Part shown: piece after piece, positions 17,490 to 27,900 of the stretch
Numbering within the stretch: position 1 is the first letter of the stretch
How the letters are laid out: each line of letters begins with the position of its first letter
DNA from: Chrysomallon squamiferum
Taxonomy: Eukaryota; Mollusca; Gastropoda; Neomphalida; Peltospiridae
Assembly (NCBI GenBank): GCA_012295275.1
Contig: CM022671.1
Span: 12,962,678-13,022,677, forward strand
Reading direction: 5' to 3'
DNA length: 60,000 nucleotides
Notes under the pieces: model-generated
What the model saw: only the letters and a program-made list of their open reading frames with translations
What the model was told of the DNA's origin: nothing
Database searches by the model: none
Position numbers and translations under genes: made by a program

Positions 17490-20400
17490 TTAAATAGTTT
17501 CTATCAGTCTTTGAGGTGTTTTTCGAGCACGTCTAGGATATCTTGGGGTAGACGGTATTGGTAGTTGCGGTACATCGTCAACAGTATCGTCGATGGCATT
17601 AGAAGCATCCTCTACGGCATTAGAAGTAACCGTTCTATTTTTGATCTCAGTCTCTTCCACCTGAACAGTTGGTTCAACAAATTCCATTTCAGACTCCGTA
17701 CCAATTGCAGACAGTTCTGGGAACGGGTTCCTATTATCCTCCAAATGCACACATTTACGAAGTTGATCCACATGTCTTTTACACACAAAATCTCCAATTT
17801 TCACTCTGTAGGTAACAGGCCCTAGCTGACACAGTACTTTTCCACTCAACCACTTGTCAGATCCCCTGTAGTTCTTTACTTGTACTGAATCTCCAACATT
17901 GAACACCTGTGTTTTACTTGCTTTTGGAATAGTTCTTTTTTTAACAGAGTTCTCCAAACTTGGACGCAAAATATCCAATCTCGCTCGAACACGGCCAAGA
18001 AACAATTCTGATGGAGTACATTTTGTAGTACAGTGCGGAGTGTTCCGATACGCAAACAAGAATGATGAAATCTTCTGGTTCATGGTTCGTGACTCATGTT
18101 CAACTGTTTTCATTGCAGTTTTGAAAGTACGAACAGCTCTTTCTGCCTCACCATTTGAACTTGGATGGTATGGAGCTGATTTGATGTGTTTCACTCCATT
18201 TTTCTTAAGAAATGTTTCAAATTCCTCTGCAACAAACTGAGGTCCATTATCAGAAATCAACTGCTCTGGCATTCCGTAACTTGCAAAGAGATTTCTCAAT
18301 GTCTCTACTGCATGTGTTGCTCTGGTACTGGACATTCGAAAAACTTCCATCCATTTAGTATGTACATCCACCACAATCATGAACATTTCTTTCATAAATG
18401 GTCCAGCAAAATCAACATGTATTCGTTGCCATGGTTTGGTGGGCCAAATCCATGCATTAGCTGTACTTTTTGGCATGACTGTTTGTTGTAGTTGGCAACA
18501 CTTACACTTGCTAACTTTCTTTTCTATGTCAATATCCATATGAGGCCACCACACATGCAATCTAGCCAAAGATTTCATTCGCACAATTCCAGGATGATTT
18601 TCATGAAGATAATACAGAATATCTGTTCGATATTTATCAATATTTCTTGCAGTGATAGGTAATCCATTGACTTGATTTCTCATTGCTTGCTTGTCTTCAT
18701 GCCAAAACACACTTTCAGATATTTCTTCAGTTTGCAGAAGTGGTAGTCGGGACAGTGCATCAGCATTTCCATTTTTGGTAGTTTTTCTGTATTTAATGTC
18801 AAACTGATATGCAGCTAACTGAATAGCCCAACGCTGTAGTCGAGAGGCTGTCAGAACTGGAATATTCTTTTTAGGTCCAAGAATCATTGTCAGTGGTTTA
18901 TGATCTGTGAACAAAGTAAATCTTCTACCATACAGGTACTGATGGAACTTGTGTATTCCAAAAATTATTGCCAGTGCTTCTTTCTCAATTTGGGAATACT
19001 TGCGTTCTGCTGATGTCAGAGTTCTAGAAGCATATACTATTGGCCTATCTGATCCTTCATTTCCATGTGATATTACCGCTCCAAGACCATGTGCAGATGC
19101 ATCTACTGCCAACATTACTGGTTTCATTGTGTCATAGTGGACAAGAATTTTAGATGATGCTAACAGTTTTCCCACTTTGGAAAATGCTTGCTGACAATCA
19201 TCACTCCATTTCCACTCTGTATCTTTGGTTAACAACGCTGTTAGTGGTGCCACCACTGCTGACATGTTGGGTACAAACTTGCGATAGTAATTCACAATAC
19301 CTAACCAAGATTGCAACTCACTCTTGTTCTTAGGTTCAGGCACTTTCAGAATAGCTTCAACTTTTCTTTCAGAAGGTTGAATCCCATTTTTGTTCACAAT
19401 AAATGCAAAGTACTCAACTTCATCTTTCATCAATGCACATTTTGACCTTTTCAGTTGAATTCCATATTTTTGTAGGCGTTTCAAAGTATTTTTCAAATGT
19501 TTCAAGTGTTTGGTGTCATCCTTTCCAGTGACTATGATGTCATCCAAAATGTAACCTACACCTTTTAGCCCTTGAAGCACTTTGTCCATAGTTTGTTGAA
19601 AAATAGCAGGTGCTGCAGCAACTCCAAATGGCAACCTTGTATAGCGATAAAGTCCAAGGTGAGTATTGATTGTGACATAGTTCCTCGACTTTTCATCAAG
19701 CAACACTTGCTGGTATGCATGTGACAAATCCAGTTTTGAGAGCTTTTGTCCTCCATTGAGTTTGCTGAAAATGTCTTCTGCAGTGGGCAAAGGGTACTCA
19801 GGCACTTCCAACACAGGATTTATGGTAACCTTGTAATCGCCACAAATGCGAATGGTATTGTCAGGTTTTAAAACAGGTACAATAGGAGAAGCCCATTCAG
19901 AAAAATCTATCTTTTCTAGCATTCCTTCTGCTTCAAGTCTGTGAAGTTCATCAGCTATCTTTTCCTTCAAAGCATAAGGTACTGGTCTAGCCTTGAAAAA
20001 CTTTGGAGTAGCATCCTCTTTCACTTTCAGATGAGCTCTTATGCCTTTTACTGTTCCCAATTCATTTGAAAAAAATGAATATCTACTGAACCAATCTTCA
20101 GAGTTTCCACAGGCTTTCATAATCTTAATACTGTTCCAGTCCAACTGAATGTTTTGGAACCAATTCCGTCCAAACAAAGTTGGTCCATTTCCTTTCACCA
20201 CAATTAAAGGTAAAAGTTTTTTCTGCTTTCCATATTTAACAGTCACCTCAATTTGCCCAAGGACTGGCACCACTTCATTAGTATAAATTTTCAACAGAAT
20301 CGATGTTGATTTCAATGGCACCGTTTTCTTCAATTTTTCCTGATAAGCCGTATTAGAAATTATCGATACAGAAGCACCTGTATCTACTTCCATTTTGAAT

Positions 20401-21200
20401 GGCACACCATTGAGTTCCAATGAAATTTGAATTTCTTTCGCTTTCGTAGATTTCACTGTGAAAATTGACTGTTCAGAATTACTGTCATTCCTTTCCATTG
20501 CAACCTCTTTATTTTCAAGAACAGCTTTTATAATTTCTGATTCAGTTTCATTACTTCCAGATTCTTCCTGAACCTCATGAATTTTTAAACCTGTTTCAGA
20601 TTCAGCATTTTCAATTTCAGAATCACTGGTACCACTTTCTGATTCCGTAAGGTCCCTATCAGAATCTTGATTCACAACATTCAGTTTAGAATTTTTCTTT
20701 TTCAACTTTGGAAAGTTCTTTTTTCCTTTTTCCATCTGTTTGCTTTCCTGTCTTTCTATTTTTTTCTTTTGATTTCGACATTTTCTACTCAAATGTCCTG
20801 TTTCATTACACTTATAACAGTTTGCCTTTTTGTAAAAACATGCATCAGGATGATGATTAGTTTTACCGCACCGGAAGCATTCAATGACAGAAACTTTGTG
20901 GAACTTTTCAGTTTCTGACTTCATTCCAATTTTCAGCATGTCAGTTTCTCTAGCTGCCATTTCCATACTAACAACTATTTGCAATGCTTTCCTCAGTGAT
21001 AAGTCGTGTTCAGAGAGAAGTTTTTTCTGTATAGACTTTTCAGACAGACCACAGACCAAAATGTCTCTTAATGCTTCAGTCAAAAATGCACCAAATTCAC
21101 AATGTTCTGTCAGTTTTCTTAATTCAGCCAAAAATTCACTTACAGTCTCTCCGGGCTCTTGTTTCCGTTGATAAAATTTGAACCGTTCCGCAATCACCAA
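17490..21200 (-). CDS. Gypsy gag (C-terminal part)-pol polyprotein, open for 1236 codons
   Basis: The first roughly 100 residues continue the capsid region of gag, then come two CX2CX4HX4C zinc knuckles (about residues 108-141) and a Glu/Ser-rich linker (about 180-245). The aspartic protease motif VDTGAS is at about 272. Reverse transcriptase follows with LPFGVAAAPAIF and a YILDDIIV active-site segment. Next are RNase H (AVDASAHGLGAV, FTDHKPL) and integrase with a Cys pair (CKCC), HVDFAGP, ISDNGPQF and a downstream glutamate, and then a short tail. There are no internal stops. The annotated ATG is only the first in this open frame; translation would normally enter from gag at 21450. In the YxDD motif the tyrosine appears one residue earlier than usual (Y-I-L-D-D). 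Confidence 0.93.
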   Translation of the reverse strand: MVIAERFKFYQRKQEPGETVSEFLAELRKLTEHCEFGAFLTEALRDILVCGLSEKSIQKKLLSEHDLSLRKALQIVVSMEMAARETDMLKIGMKSETEKFHKVSVIECFRCGKTNHHPDACFYKKANCYKCNETGHLSRKCRNQKKKIERQESKQMEKGKKNFPKLKKKNSKLNVVNQDSDRDLTESESGTSDSEIENAESETGLKIHEVQEESGSNETESEIIKAVLENKEVAMERNDSNSEQSIFTVKSTKAKEIQISLELNGVPFKMEVDTGASVSIISNTAYQEKLKKTVPLKSTSILLKIYTNEVVPVLGQIEVTVKYGKQKKLLPLIVVKGNGPTLFGRNWFQNIQLDWNSIKIMKACGNSEDWFSRYSFFSNELGTVKGIRAHLKVKEDATPKFFKARPVPYALKEKIADELHRLEAEGMLEKIDFSEWASPIVPVLKPDNTIRICGDYKVTINPVLEVPEYPLPTAEDIFSKLNGGQKLSKLDLSHAYQQVLLDEKSRNYVTINTHLGLYRYTRLPFGVAAAPAIFQQTMDKVLQGLKGVGYILDDIIVTGKDDTKHLKHLKNTLKRLQKYGIQLKRSKCALMKDEVEYFAFIVNKNGIQPSERKVEAILKVPEPKNKSELQSWLGIVNYYRKFVPNMSAVVAPLTALLTKDTEWKWSDDCQQAFSKVGKLLASSKILVHYDTMKPVMLAVDASAHGLGAVISHGNEGSDRPIVYASRTLTSAERKYSQIEKEALAIIFGIHKFHQYLYGRRFTLFTDHKPLTMILGPKKNIPVLTASRLQRWAIQLAAYQFDIKYRKTTKNGNADALSRLPLLQTEEISESVFWHEDKQAMRNQVNGLPITARNIDKYRTDILYYLHENHPGIVRMKSLARLHVWWPHMDIDIEKKVSKCKCCQLQQTVMPKSTANAWIWPTKPWQRIHVDFAGPFMKEMFMIVVDVHTKWMEVFRMSSTRATHAVETLRNLFASYGMPEQLISDNGPQFVAEEFETFLKKNGVKHIKSAPYHPSSNGEAERAVRTFKTAMKTVEHESRTMNQKISSFLFAYRNTPHCTTKCTPSELFLGRVRARLDILRPSLENSVKKRTIPKASKTQVFNVGDSVQVKNYRGSDKWLSGKVLCQLGPVTYRVKIGDFVCKRHVDQLRKCVHLEDNRNPFPELSAIGTESEMEFVEPTVQVEETEIKNRTVTSNAVEDASNAIDDTVDDVPQLPIPSTPRYPRRARKTPQRLIETI

Positions 21201-21450
21201 AGGTTTTGGTTTGAGATGATTTCCTATCAGTTTTCAATTGTTCGTAAGTCTTACTTGCCGGTTTCTCAGGCGAAGTCAGATTTCGAATCAACCTGTAAGT
21301 CTTGGCACCACATACGGACAACAAAATGGAACGTTTCTTTTCGGCATCGTCTACATTATTCGCCAGCAGATACTGTTCCAAACGTTCGATGTATTCATCC
21401 CAATCGGAACTTTCTAGATCAAACTCTTCAACTTTACCGTAGGTAGCCAT
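21136..21450 (-). CDS. Gypsy gag, N-terminal part (frame-broken)
   Basis: Begins MATYGKVEEFDLES and continues SDWDEYIERLEQYL, typical of the start of Mag/gypsy capsids. Homology leaves this frame near 21215-21230 and continues in the long pol frame (HLKPKPLVIAERFKFY). The break is therefore in mid-capsid, not at a gag-pol boundary. The residues after it in this frame (about 30) are out-of-frame read-through. Confidence 0.82.
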   Translation of the reverse strand: MATYGKVEEFDLESSDWDEYIERLEQYLLANNVDDAEKKRSILLSVCGAKTYRLIRNLTSPEKPASKTYEQLKTDRKSSQTKTFGDCGTVQILSTETRARRDCK

Positions 21451-21493
21451 ATTTCATAAATAGTTAATTTCAGGAAACAGTTCAACAAGTGTT

Positions 21494-21511
21494 ATCCCAT
21501 CCTCGTCGCCA
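21494..21511 (-). other. Primer-binding site, tRNA-Ser(GCT)
   Basis: On the minus strand TGGCGACGAGGATGGGAT, two bases inside the 5' LTR. The complement ends in CCCATCCTCGTCG-CCA, which is how I know the 3' end of eukaryotic tRNA-Ser(GCT) plus CCA. Confidence 0.88.
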
Positions 21512-21513
21512 AT

Positions 21514-21703
21514 TGTTATGTTTTAACATTAAAAACATAAAGTTCATTTCAATTTCCAAACAATTTATTTCGTTTCAAAAATTGCTACACACAAAACTGA
21601 CGTACGCTCCCGGTGACTTCATATAAATAATGTTCCCTCTTCCGGTTCCCTTAAACATCGTAAACTGTAACAATGTTAACTATAACACCATTTAAATACA
21701 ACA
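21514..21703 (-). repeat. 5' LTR of the gypsy element
   Basis: 190 bp, identical to the 3' LTR except at three sites; the right flank is the AGTTC target duplication. Confidence 0.95.
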
Positions 21704-21708
21704 AGTTC

Positions 21709-22790
21709 CTATATAAGTTAGAAGTAATGACCCTCAACAGCAATAAGTTGAAAACCTATTTTTCTTGAAGTTGTTTATGGTCCCAGACAATTTTAAACTC
21801 AGTGTGCTGCAATGGTCAAGCTATAGTTTTCCTTGGTAAATACAGAACAATGGGTCATGGTTAAGTAGAACGAAATATGCCTACCATGTTGTCTGTGTTT
21901 CTACACAGTTGAGGGCCTTTTCATGTAATACATAATTGCAGAAAGACTTCATCAGTTGATGTGTTTTGTTAATACATGAGTGTATCATGTCAAACATACT
22001 GTATATACTATTTGATATTTAAATGACTGATAATGTTTACACATTGTGCTACATCAGAAACTAATTTATCAAAGAAGAAGGAATCTGGTGAAATATCTGG
22101 TAATGGGGTTTCAAGGGCTGAATTATCAAATCATTTAATAATACAAGTTCTGCTTTCATATTATTCAGGCAATCTGGTAAAGGACCTTGCAATGGGATGT
22201 AAAACCAAATTGGAGACAGAAAGAAGAGGCGTGAAAAGAAATGAGACAAAATACAACCTGTTAATGGAGGTTTAAAAACTAAAAACAAACTGCTAAGGTA
22301 AATAATTTCCTGACAAATATTAGAGTAAAAACTAAATATTTATTCAAGAAGCTTATTTAAAATTGGTTAAAAGGAACATGAGAAAAGGAACATTTAAGAA
22401 CATAGTGGATTCAATTTTAAAATGGTTAAAAAATGCCAGGGATAAAAATGTCCCTATAGTAGTTACCAAAGCTGATGAATTAACCAGAATGTTTGACGAT
22501 ATATATTTTTAACGTTCTTTTAATTTTGTGGTGAAGAGCCACTGTCACACAATCCACTGATATACATAATTGGCATGAACAATTATAACTGATTCTATAT
22601 AAATATGATGCAATAAAACAAGAATATTTTATTGATTCCTTCTTTTCCATTAACAATTTCAGTATGGATTAATTATGTTCTGCCAAGTTTAGAAATCCAA
22701 AAATGCTTGAATTTGGTATTTATTTCTGGTTATATGTATTTCCATTTATGTTTTCAGTAATGTAAGAACGTGTATGTCATTTGTTTTGCC

Positions 22791-22821
<31 letters not shown>

Positions 22822-23607
22822 CAATAAATATGTGTGTGTGTGTGTGTGTGCATGTGTGCACATATTTATTCAAATTTATTTCAGTCAGTTTGTCTTTTAT
22901 TGAATTTATATTATTTACTTATTTACTATAAAAGCAAGAAAGTTTTTCTTGGAACACGAAACATACATTACTCATTCACTGGAACAACAGTAACTATTTG
23001 AGATTTTAATACCTGAAAACCATCAAACTTGGAGTAGTTTTCTGATCCTTTCCATTTCAAATTATTGAAGTTTGACTCTATCTGGTATTACTATTTTATC
23101 TAACTGTATTCAGAATAAAATTAATTTATAATAAAATACATTAACTATCCAGGTCTAGTATACTGAAAAAATATTTCTTATTAGAATTAATATCTCAATC
23201 TGAGTAATCAATGTAGGGTACATAATAAGAATTAATGATGAAAATATAAACAAACTAACATAAATATATCAATGTATAAAAAAGTGCTAAATAATATATT
23301 TTAAAGACATGTTCTATACATTTAATTTTGATAAACATAATGATGAAATTAAATATTAATTTTATTCTTTTAAATATAGATTTTACTGAAAACTTTAATT
23401 AATCTGAATGTTTAATATAATTTTTTTTTTAAAACTGGACTTTCATATGAGCAATAAACTCAATAAAGAATATTTTATGGCAAACTAAAATATTCTATAG
23501 GCTGTTCACCAATTCATGTTGTATGACATCTGGTGAAAGGGATAGCTGATAAAATTTAATAAAAGAAAAGTAGATTCCATTCATGCAATTGTTGTAGACT
23601 TACTTAC
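21709..23607. other. Intronic DNA of DD3-3-like pseudogene A
   Basis: No gene recognised. An open frame of about 80 codons around 22033-22275 has no recognisable homology. It contains (TA)n at about 22795-22821 and (TG)n at 22831-22850. Confidence 0.45.
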
Positions 23608-23661
23608 CTGTTGTCATTGTTTCGATCTTGCCCCCTCTCATTCAGTCTGTTGTTACTACCC

Positions 23662-24943
23662 CTGAATACAAAATAACTTTGCTAAAATATGGATAAATAT
23701 TCAACTTGCACTTAACTAATTTTTGTTAATTTCTGTTATAACAACATATGTATTTTTATTTCATTTCATTTTATTTTATTTTATTTATTTATTATGATTT
23801 TTATTTTATTCACTTTATTTTTTTTTTTTTTAAATTCTGGTTATTAAATCTTTATCTGACATTTGGTTTATCTGATACTTAGAAAACATAAAGTACACAG
23901 AAAATGTTTAATGAGAACTAATCTTGTATTTATTGACAGGCTGTAACTTAGAGCACAGGATAGGTATGGTGGTATTAATTTTAGTGCCTCTAGGAAAGTA
24001 TATTTAAAATATATTTGCTGCTTACATTATGTCGTAGCAGTGTGTTTTCATTATCTGTAATCCTGAACCATAACCCATATATATATATATATATATATAT
24101 ATAGCTTCACTTAGACACAGATTAAAAATGTGTCATTAAATAAAAATGTCCCTTAAATTAGTATTAAATTTTTATTATTAAGTTTAAGTTTTTCTTTCAT
24201 TTGCTGTTTGAATCAGGAGAGCAAAGATAGCATCTAACCAATAGTCTGTTCTTACATTACATGGGCTTAAAAAGTTAAATTAAGAAAATTTTAATGTATA
24301 CTGAGTTCAGTAGAGTGTGGGAAGTTTATTTACCATTCCATCTATAAAACATTTACAAAATATAAATACAGAATATTTAAGTGACAGTGATAAGTTTATA
24401 CTTCAAGACAAATGAAGACAATTATGGTATAAATGCAAAGAACAGGTGTAAACATATAAAGCATTCAGCATTAACCAAAATACTCAAATTTCATATACTT
24501 CGACATAAAATGACATTAAATGATTAATGTAAATTTAAAACTATAATGCATAATATAAGTATTAAAACACGTCCAGCACAGATACATCAGTCCTTTGAGA
24601 TTTAAATTTAAACATACTATCTAAACGTGTACTTAAGTCTGGACAAGGTAAAACTGCTGGAACTAATTAAGATCATTTAGTTAGAAACTATTTAAAGCTT
24701 TTTTTAATTAGGCCAAATAATTAATAAATTGTAAAGGCTCTACATTCGGTTATTTGCCAAATCTTAAAATGGGAGACATATGGAAGCAGAACACGTAATA
24801 AAATGCTAAACTAATGTAATTGTACGTTATTATGGATATATATTATATAATAAAATATACCCAAGCACATACACAAACACTAAACAGATGCTAACAGACC
24901 CATACACAAACTTACAGTCAGTCATAGACACTACAGTGATATC
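23662..24943. other. Shared region between the two divergent DD3-3-like pseudogenes
   Basis: The 5' exons of both copies (signal peptide and promoter) would be expected here. I could not identify a convincing signal-peptide exon on either strand. It contains a (TA)n tract at 24077-24103. Confidence 0.4.
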
Positions 24944-27900
24944 GACTATAGTTCAAATAATCGGCTGAATGAGAAATCAGCACAACAATCTAATGCAAAT
25001 CACATATTTGACTTACAGGTATTTTTTTCTTACCTGGCCATTAATTTTTTATTATTATTATTATTTCAATAACAGTTTTAAAAAGAGGAAATCTTTATGA
25101 ATGTATTATTTTATTCCTCCTAACTCAGCCTCTAAAACTAACAATGTTGAACCTAGCCATATCTTTAATGTGGAAGGTGGAATGGATGAAATTATAAGTA
25201 ATTAATTATATATATCATAAATTATACATTGTATGAGAAAAATATAATTCTTAAAGTAAAAGTAATAGGTTTGAAGATGTCAAATATATGTATTTATTAT
25301 TGTTTTAGAAACATATTATTGCCACAGTAAAGTTAAACAAAATAATATATACATTTTGATTTTGTTATTTTCAATAGTTAACTTTTACCAAACTTTTGAG
25401 GTTTGTAACTTAGAATATCATATTTAGAGTGGAAACAGAAACACAGGATTACAAAAAGCCAGCCAGTATTGATGAAAGTGCTAAAAATGCAAGGAAATCA
25501 GAAAATGTCAAACAGAATCATGGTTTGGATGAGTCATTTGACTGGTATGAGAAGTGTTACATGCAGGAAAGAAACAATGGTAATAACACACACATGCATA
25601 TATAATACAAACACTGACAAATACATACACTTCTGAGACGTGCAATAATTCTCATTGTAGTTAAATAATTGTCAAGTATTAACTATCAGATGTTGTACAT
25701 ATATTTTCCAACTGGCAAAACAATGCCATAGACTTCCAGTGATAAGAATGGAAACAAGCTCAGTTGACCATATAATATGGAGATTAATTGTACCAGACTA
25801 ATTTTAATAATATGAGCATTCCCACTGAGTTTTGATTCAATAACAAGAAGTTAGTTAATGAATAATAATAATAATAATATATAAACATTTTGTGTACAAG
25901 GTTTGATCACTGCTGATCAGAAACTGAAAGCAGACAATGGTTTTGGTTACAGCAGTGCCATATACACTAGACAGAATGCCAATGGCAACCAGTATGGATA
26001 TGAATGCCCTGAAGAACGAGATTAATATGCGTACTGCAATCCAACACCAATGAAAGATATTGCTGAGTTTGCAGAAAGGAAGACAATGTGCAGGTAGATA
26101 ATTCTGGAATAGTATGTAAAAAAAATCTAAGGTTAAACATTACCTCCATAATGCATGCAGAAATGTTAAGTGAATAGAAAATATGTAATTATCATGTCAT
26201 TTGTTGCAGGCAGACAGGTTTGTTAAAAATTATCATGTTGCATATAATAGGTAGGTAGATAAGTTAAAGAAATTAACATGCATATTATAAGCAGGTGAAT
26301 TAGGTTAAAATTAACCATGTTTTATGTTGCAGATATTTCAATATTTGTCAGAAAATGAGTTCTCTAAATGAATCACTATTAATAAAAGATTAAAAATATT
26401 TTCTAACAGTTGTTTTCATATTTATTTTATAATGCCTATTTTATTTAATAAACTAGTTTTGTCATTTAATTTGATGGTGCCTTCACTAAAATAATCAGTG
26501 AAGTCAATTTTTCTTGCAGTCACTATCAGACTATAAGTTTCAATAACTAATTTAAGAAAGCCACAGGTGAGATAGATCATTTTTAAAAAATGTATTATTA
26601 TTAATATTATTATTATTATTATTGTTTGTTTTTTTTTCATTAAAAAAAAAAAGAAGAAAAGAAGGGGAAAAATATCCTACAATATATAATGATATAATGA
26701 TAATTTTTCAAGTTCACCTTTTTGGTGTTATTATCAGTTTTCATGTTTCATTTTGCTTATTCAAATCATAAAGAACAAATGTATTTATTTCTCAGTATTC
26801 CTGGATGGACTGTTAATATGTAGCATAAACTTGAAAAAGTGACATGTGAATGTACTAGAATCTTGCACTAGAAAACTGACTAATGACATGTGTAACATGA
26901 TGAGAAAGTTTCTACCATCCAGCTTTATACAGTTTTTCAAATAACACAAAAAAATGTTTAGAGAACACTAACATGATTTGTTGTTGTTTGTATTATTTGT
27001 TTTCAAAATCCAAACTATACTTATTATTTTGGTCTGTTCCCTTGAATTTCAAGAAAAGAAAATTTTACACTGCAGTTATGCAATTATTACTGTTGTTATT
27101 GTTCTTCATCTTCTTCTACTTCTTCTTATTATTATTAAATTCAGAGTTTAGAAATAAAGCATCTTGTGTACAAGCAAACAAAGATGGACTGAATATGTGT
27201 GGGCAATATCCTGGGATACACAAGATTTCAGAAAGAAAGAATGCCTGGTTGAGCTTGACCAACCTTTCTGTACTGATGCATATTGGTCCAAGTAAAATAT
27301 GAATACTGGTAATTGCAAAAACAAAATTTGAAAAGTGATCTGACATTCAGTGTTATAGACAGTTTATCTGATAAATTAATGTGCGGTCTGCAAAAAAAAA
27401 AAAAATAATAATAATAATCTGCAGCCATATTGGAGAAATTTTGACATGCAATAACCTTGTTGATCTTTGTTCTTTTTTTTGCTGCAAAGCTTTTAGTTCA
27501 CTTCCCTGTAACACATTCATTTTTACAAAAGTATATTTTGGGGGTTTTGTTACCAAATTACATTTAATGTTTTCAGAATGATAAAAAATAAACATTGTTA
27601 ATTTCTTTATTTTTGTGACCAGATCAAACCATCTAGGTAATGGTCAGGATGGTAAAACATTGAACTTCACCTGGATTCTTCCTCATTTTCCATCTGGTAA
27701 AACACAGCGGTGTGTGTTTAGAATGAGGTAATAGATTTTTCTTTCAAATATTCTAAAGAACAAAAGAAAATAATTCAATTTTGTAAAATATAAAAGTTTT
27801 CCTGAAGTACAGAAACAAACTTTTTCTCCTTAGTTTAAATCATTTCACGTAATGAAGATACTTTTATAGTTTTTGTTTCCTTGATCTGTATGCATCCACT

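Larger units (their letters stand above)
16994..21703 (-). mobile_element. Full-length Ty3/gypsy LTR retrotransposon, Mag-like (4710 bp)
   Basis: Two 190-bp LTRs (16994-17183 and 21514-21703) start TG and end CA on the coding strand, differ at three positions, and are flanked by the 5-bp direct repeat AGTTC (16989-16993 and 21704-21708). Behind the 5' LTR (at 21494-21511) is a primer site complementary to the 3' end of tRNA-Ser(GCT); before the 3' LTR (17184-17196) is a polypurine tract. Between them lie gag, protease, reverse transcriptase, RNase H and integrase in gypsy order. The tRNA-Ser primer and lack of a recognisable envelope fit the Mag lineage. It sits in the same orientation as DD3-3-like pseudogene A, inside one of its introns. 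One frame break in gag suggests it is no longer autonomous. Confidence 0.95.
11748..23661 (-). pseudogene. DD3-3-like gene A, minus strand, decayed
   Basis: Homologue of the secreted Dictyostelium DD3-3 family, which also occurs in many invertebrates; its function is not known. Recognisable exons in transcript order: 23608-23661 (GSNNRLNE), 15796-15882 (LFDSQN, GGYNVGSLYYYEGS), 15364-15459 (TTQHSC, CEIILQYMC, RDGVS), 14686-14815 (NKGLFTADQ), 13888-14037 (YNWTISNLNHEKCVLRIR), 13316-13450 (FRLAINTVQFG), 13112-13245 (SNIVQVYPAVEYD, EGDYVHIQ), 12400-12682 (WTGSNANPPNNDG) and 11748-11992 (GTYYYMSTRN, stop at 11748). Damage: TGA at 15855-15857 inside the GGYNVG exon; a frame change within 13888-14037 plus TAG at 13993-13995; a 1-nt frame break near 13205-13212; probably TGA at 13441-13443. 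The family's usual ECPEERD exon was not found. The last two exons are still fully open. The signal-peptide exon was not found. A gypsy element and a pogo-like element lie in the intron between the first two exons. Confidence 0.78.

Noticed and set aside
17565-21171. Several plus-strand open frames inside the gypsy element
   Set aside because: They are antisense shadows of the 1236-codon pol frame and resemble no family.
22033-22275. 80-codon open frame on the plus strand between the gypsy element and the first exon of copy A
   Set aside because: No recognisable motif, an antisense frame of similar length, and no splice or homology support.
26160-26340. Loose repeats of about 45 bp (TTAAxxATTAxCATG...) after copy B exon 3
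   Set aside because: Too degenerate by eye to define a unit or copy number with confidence.
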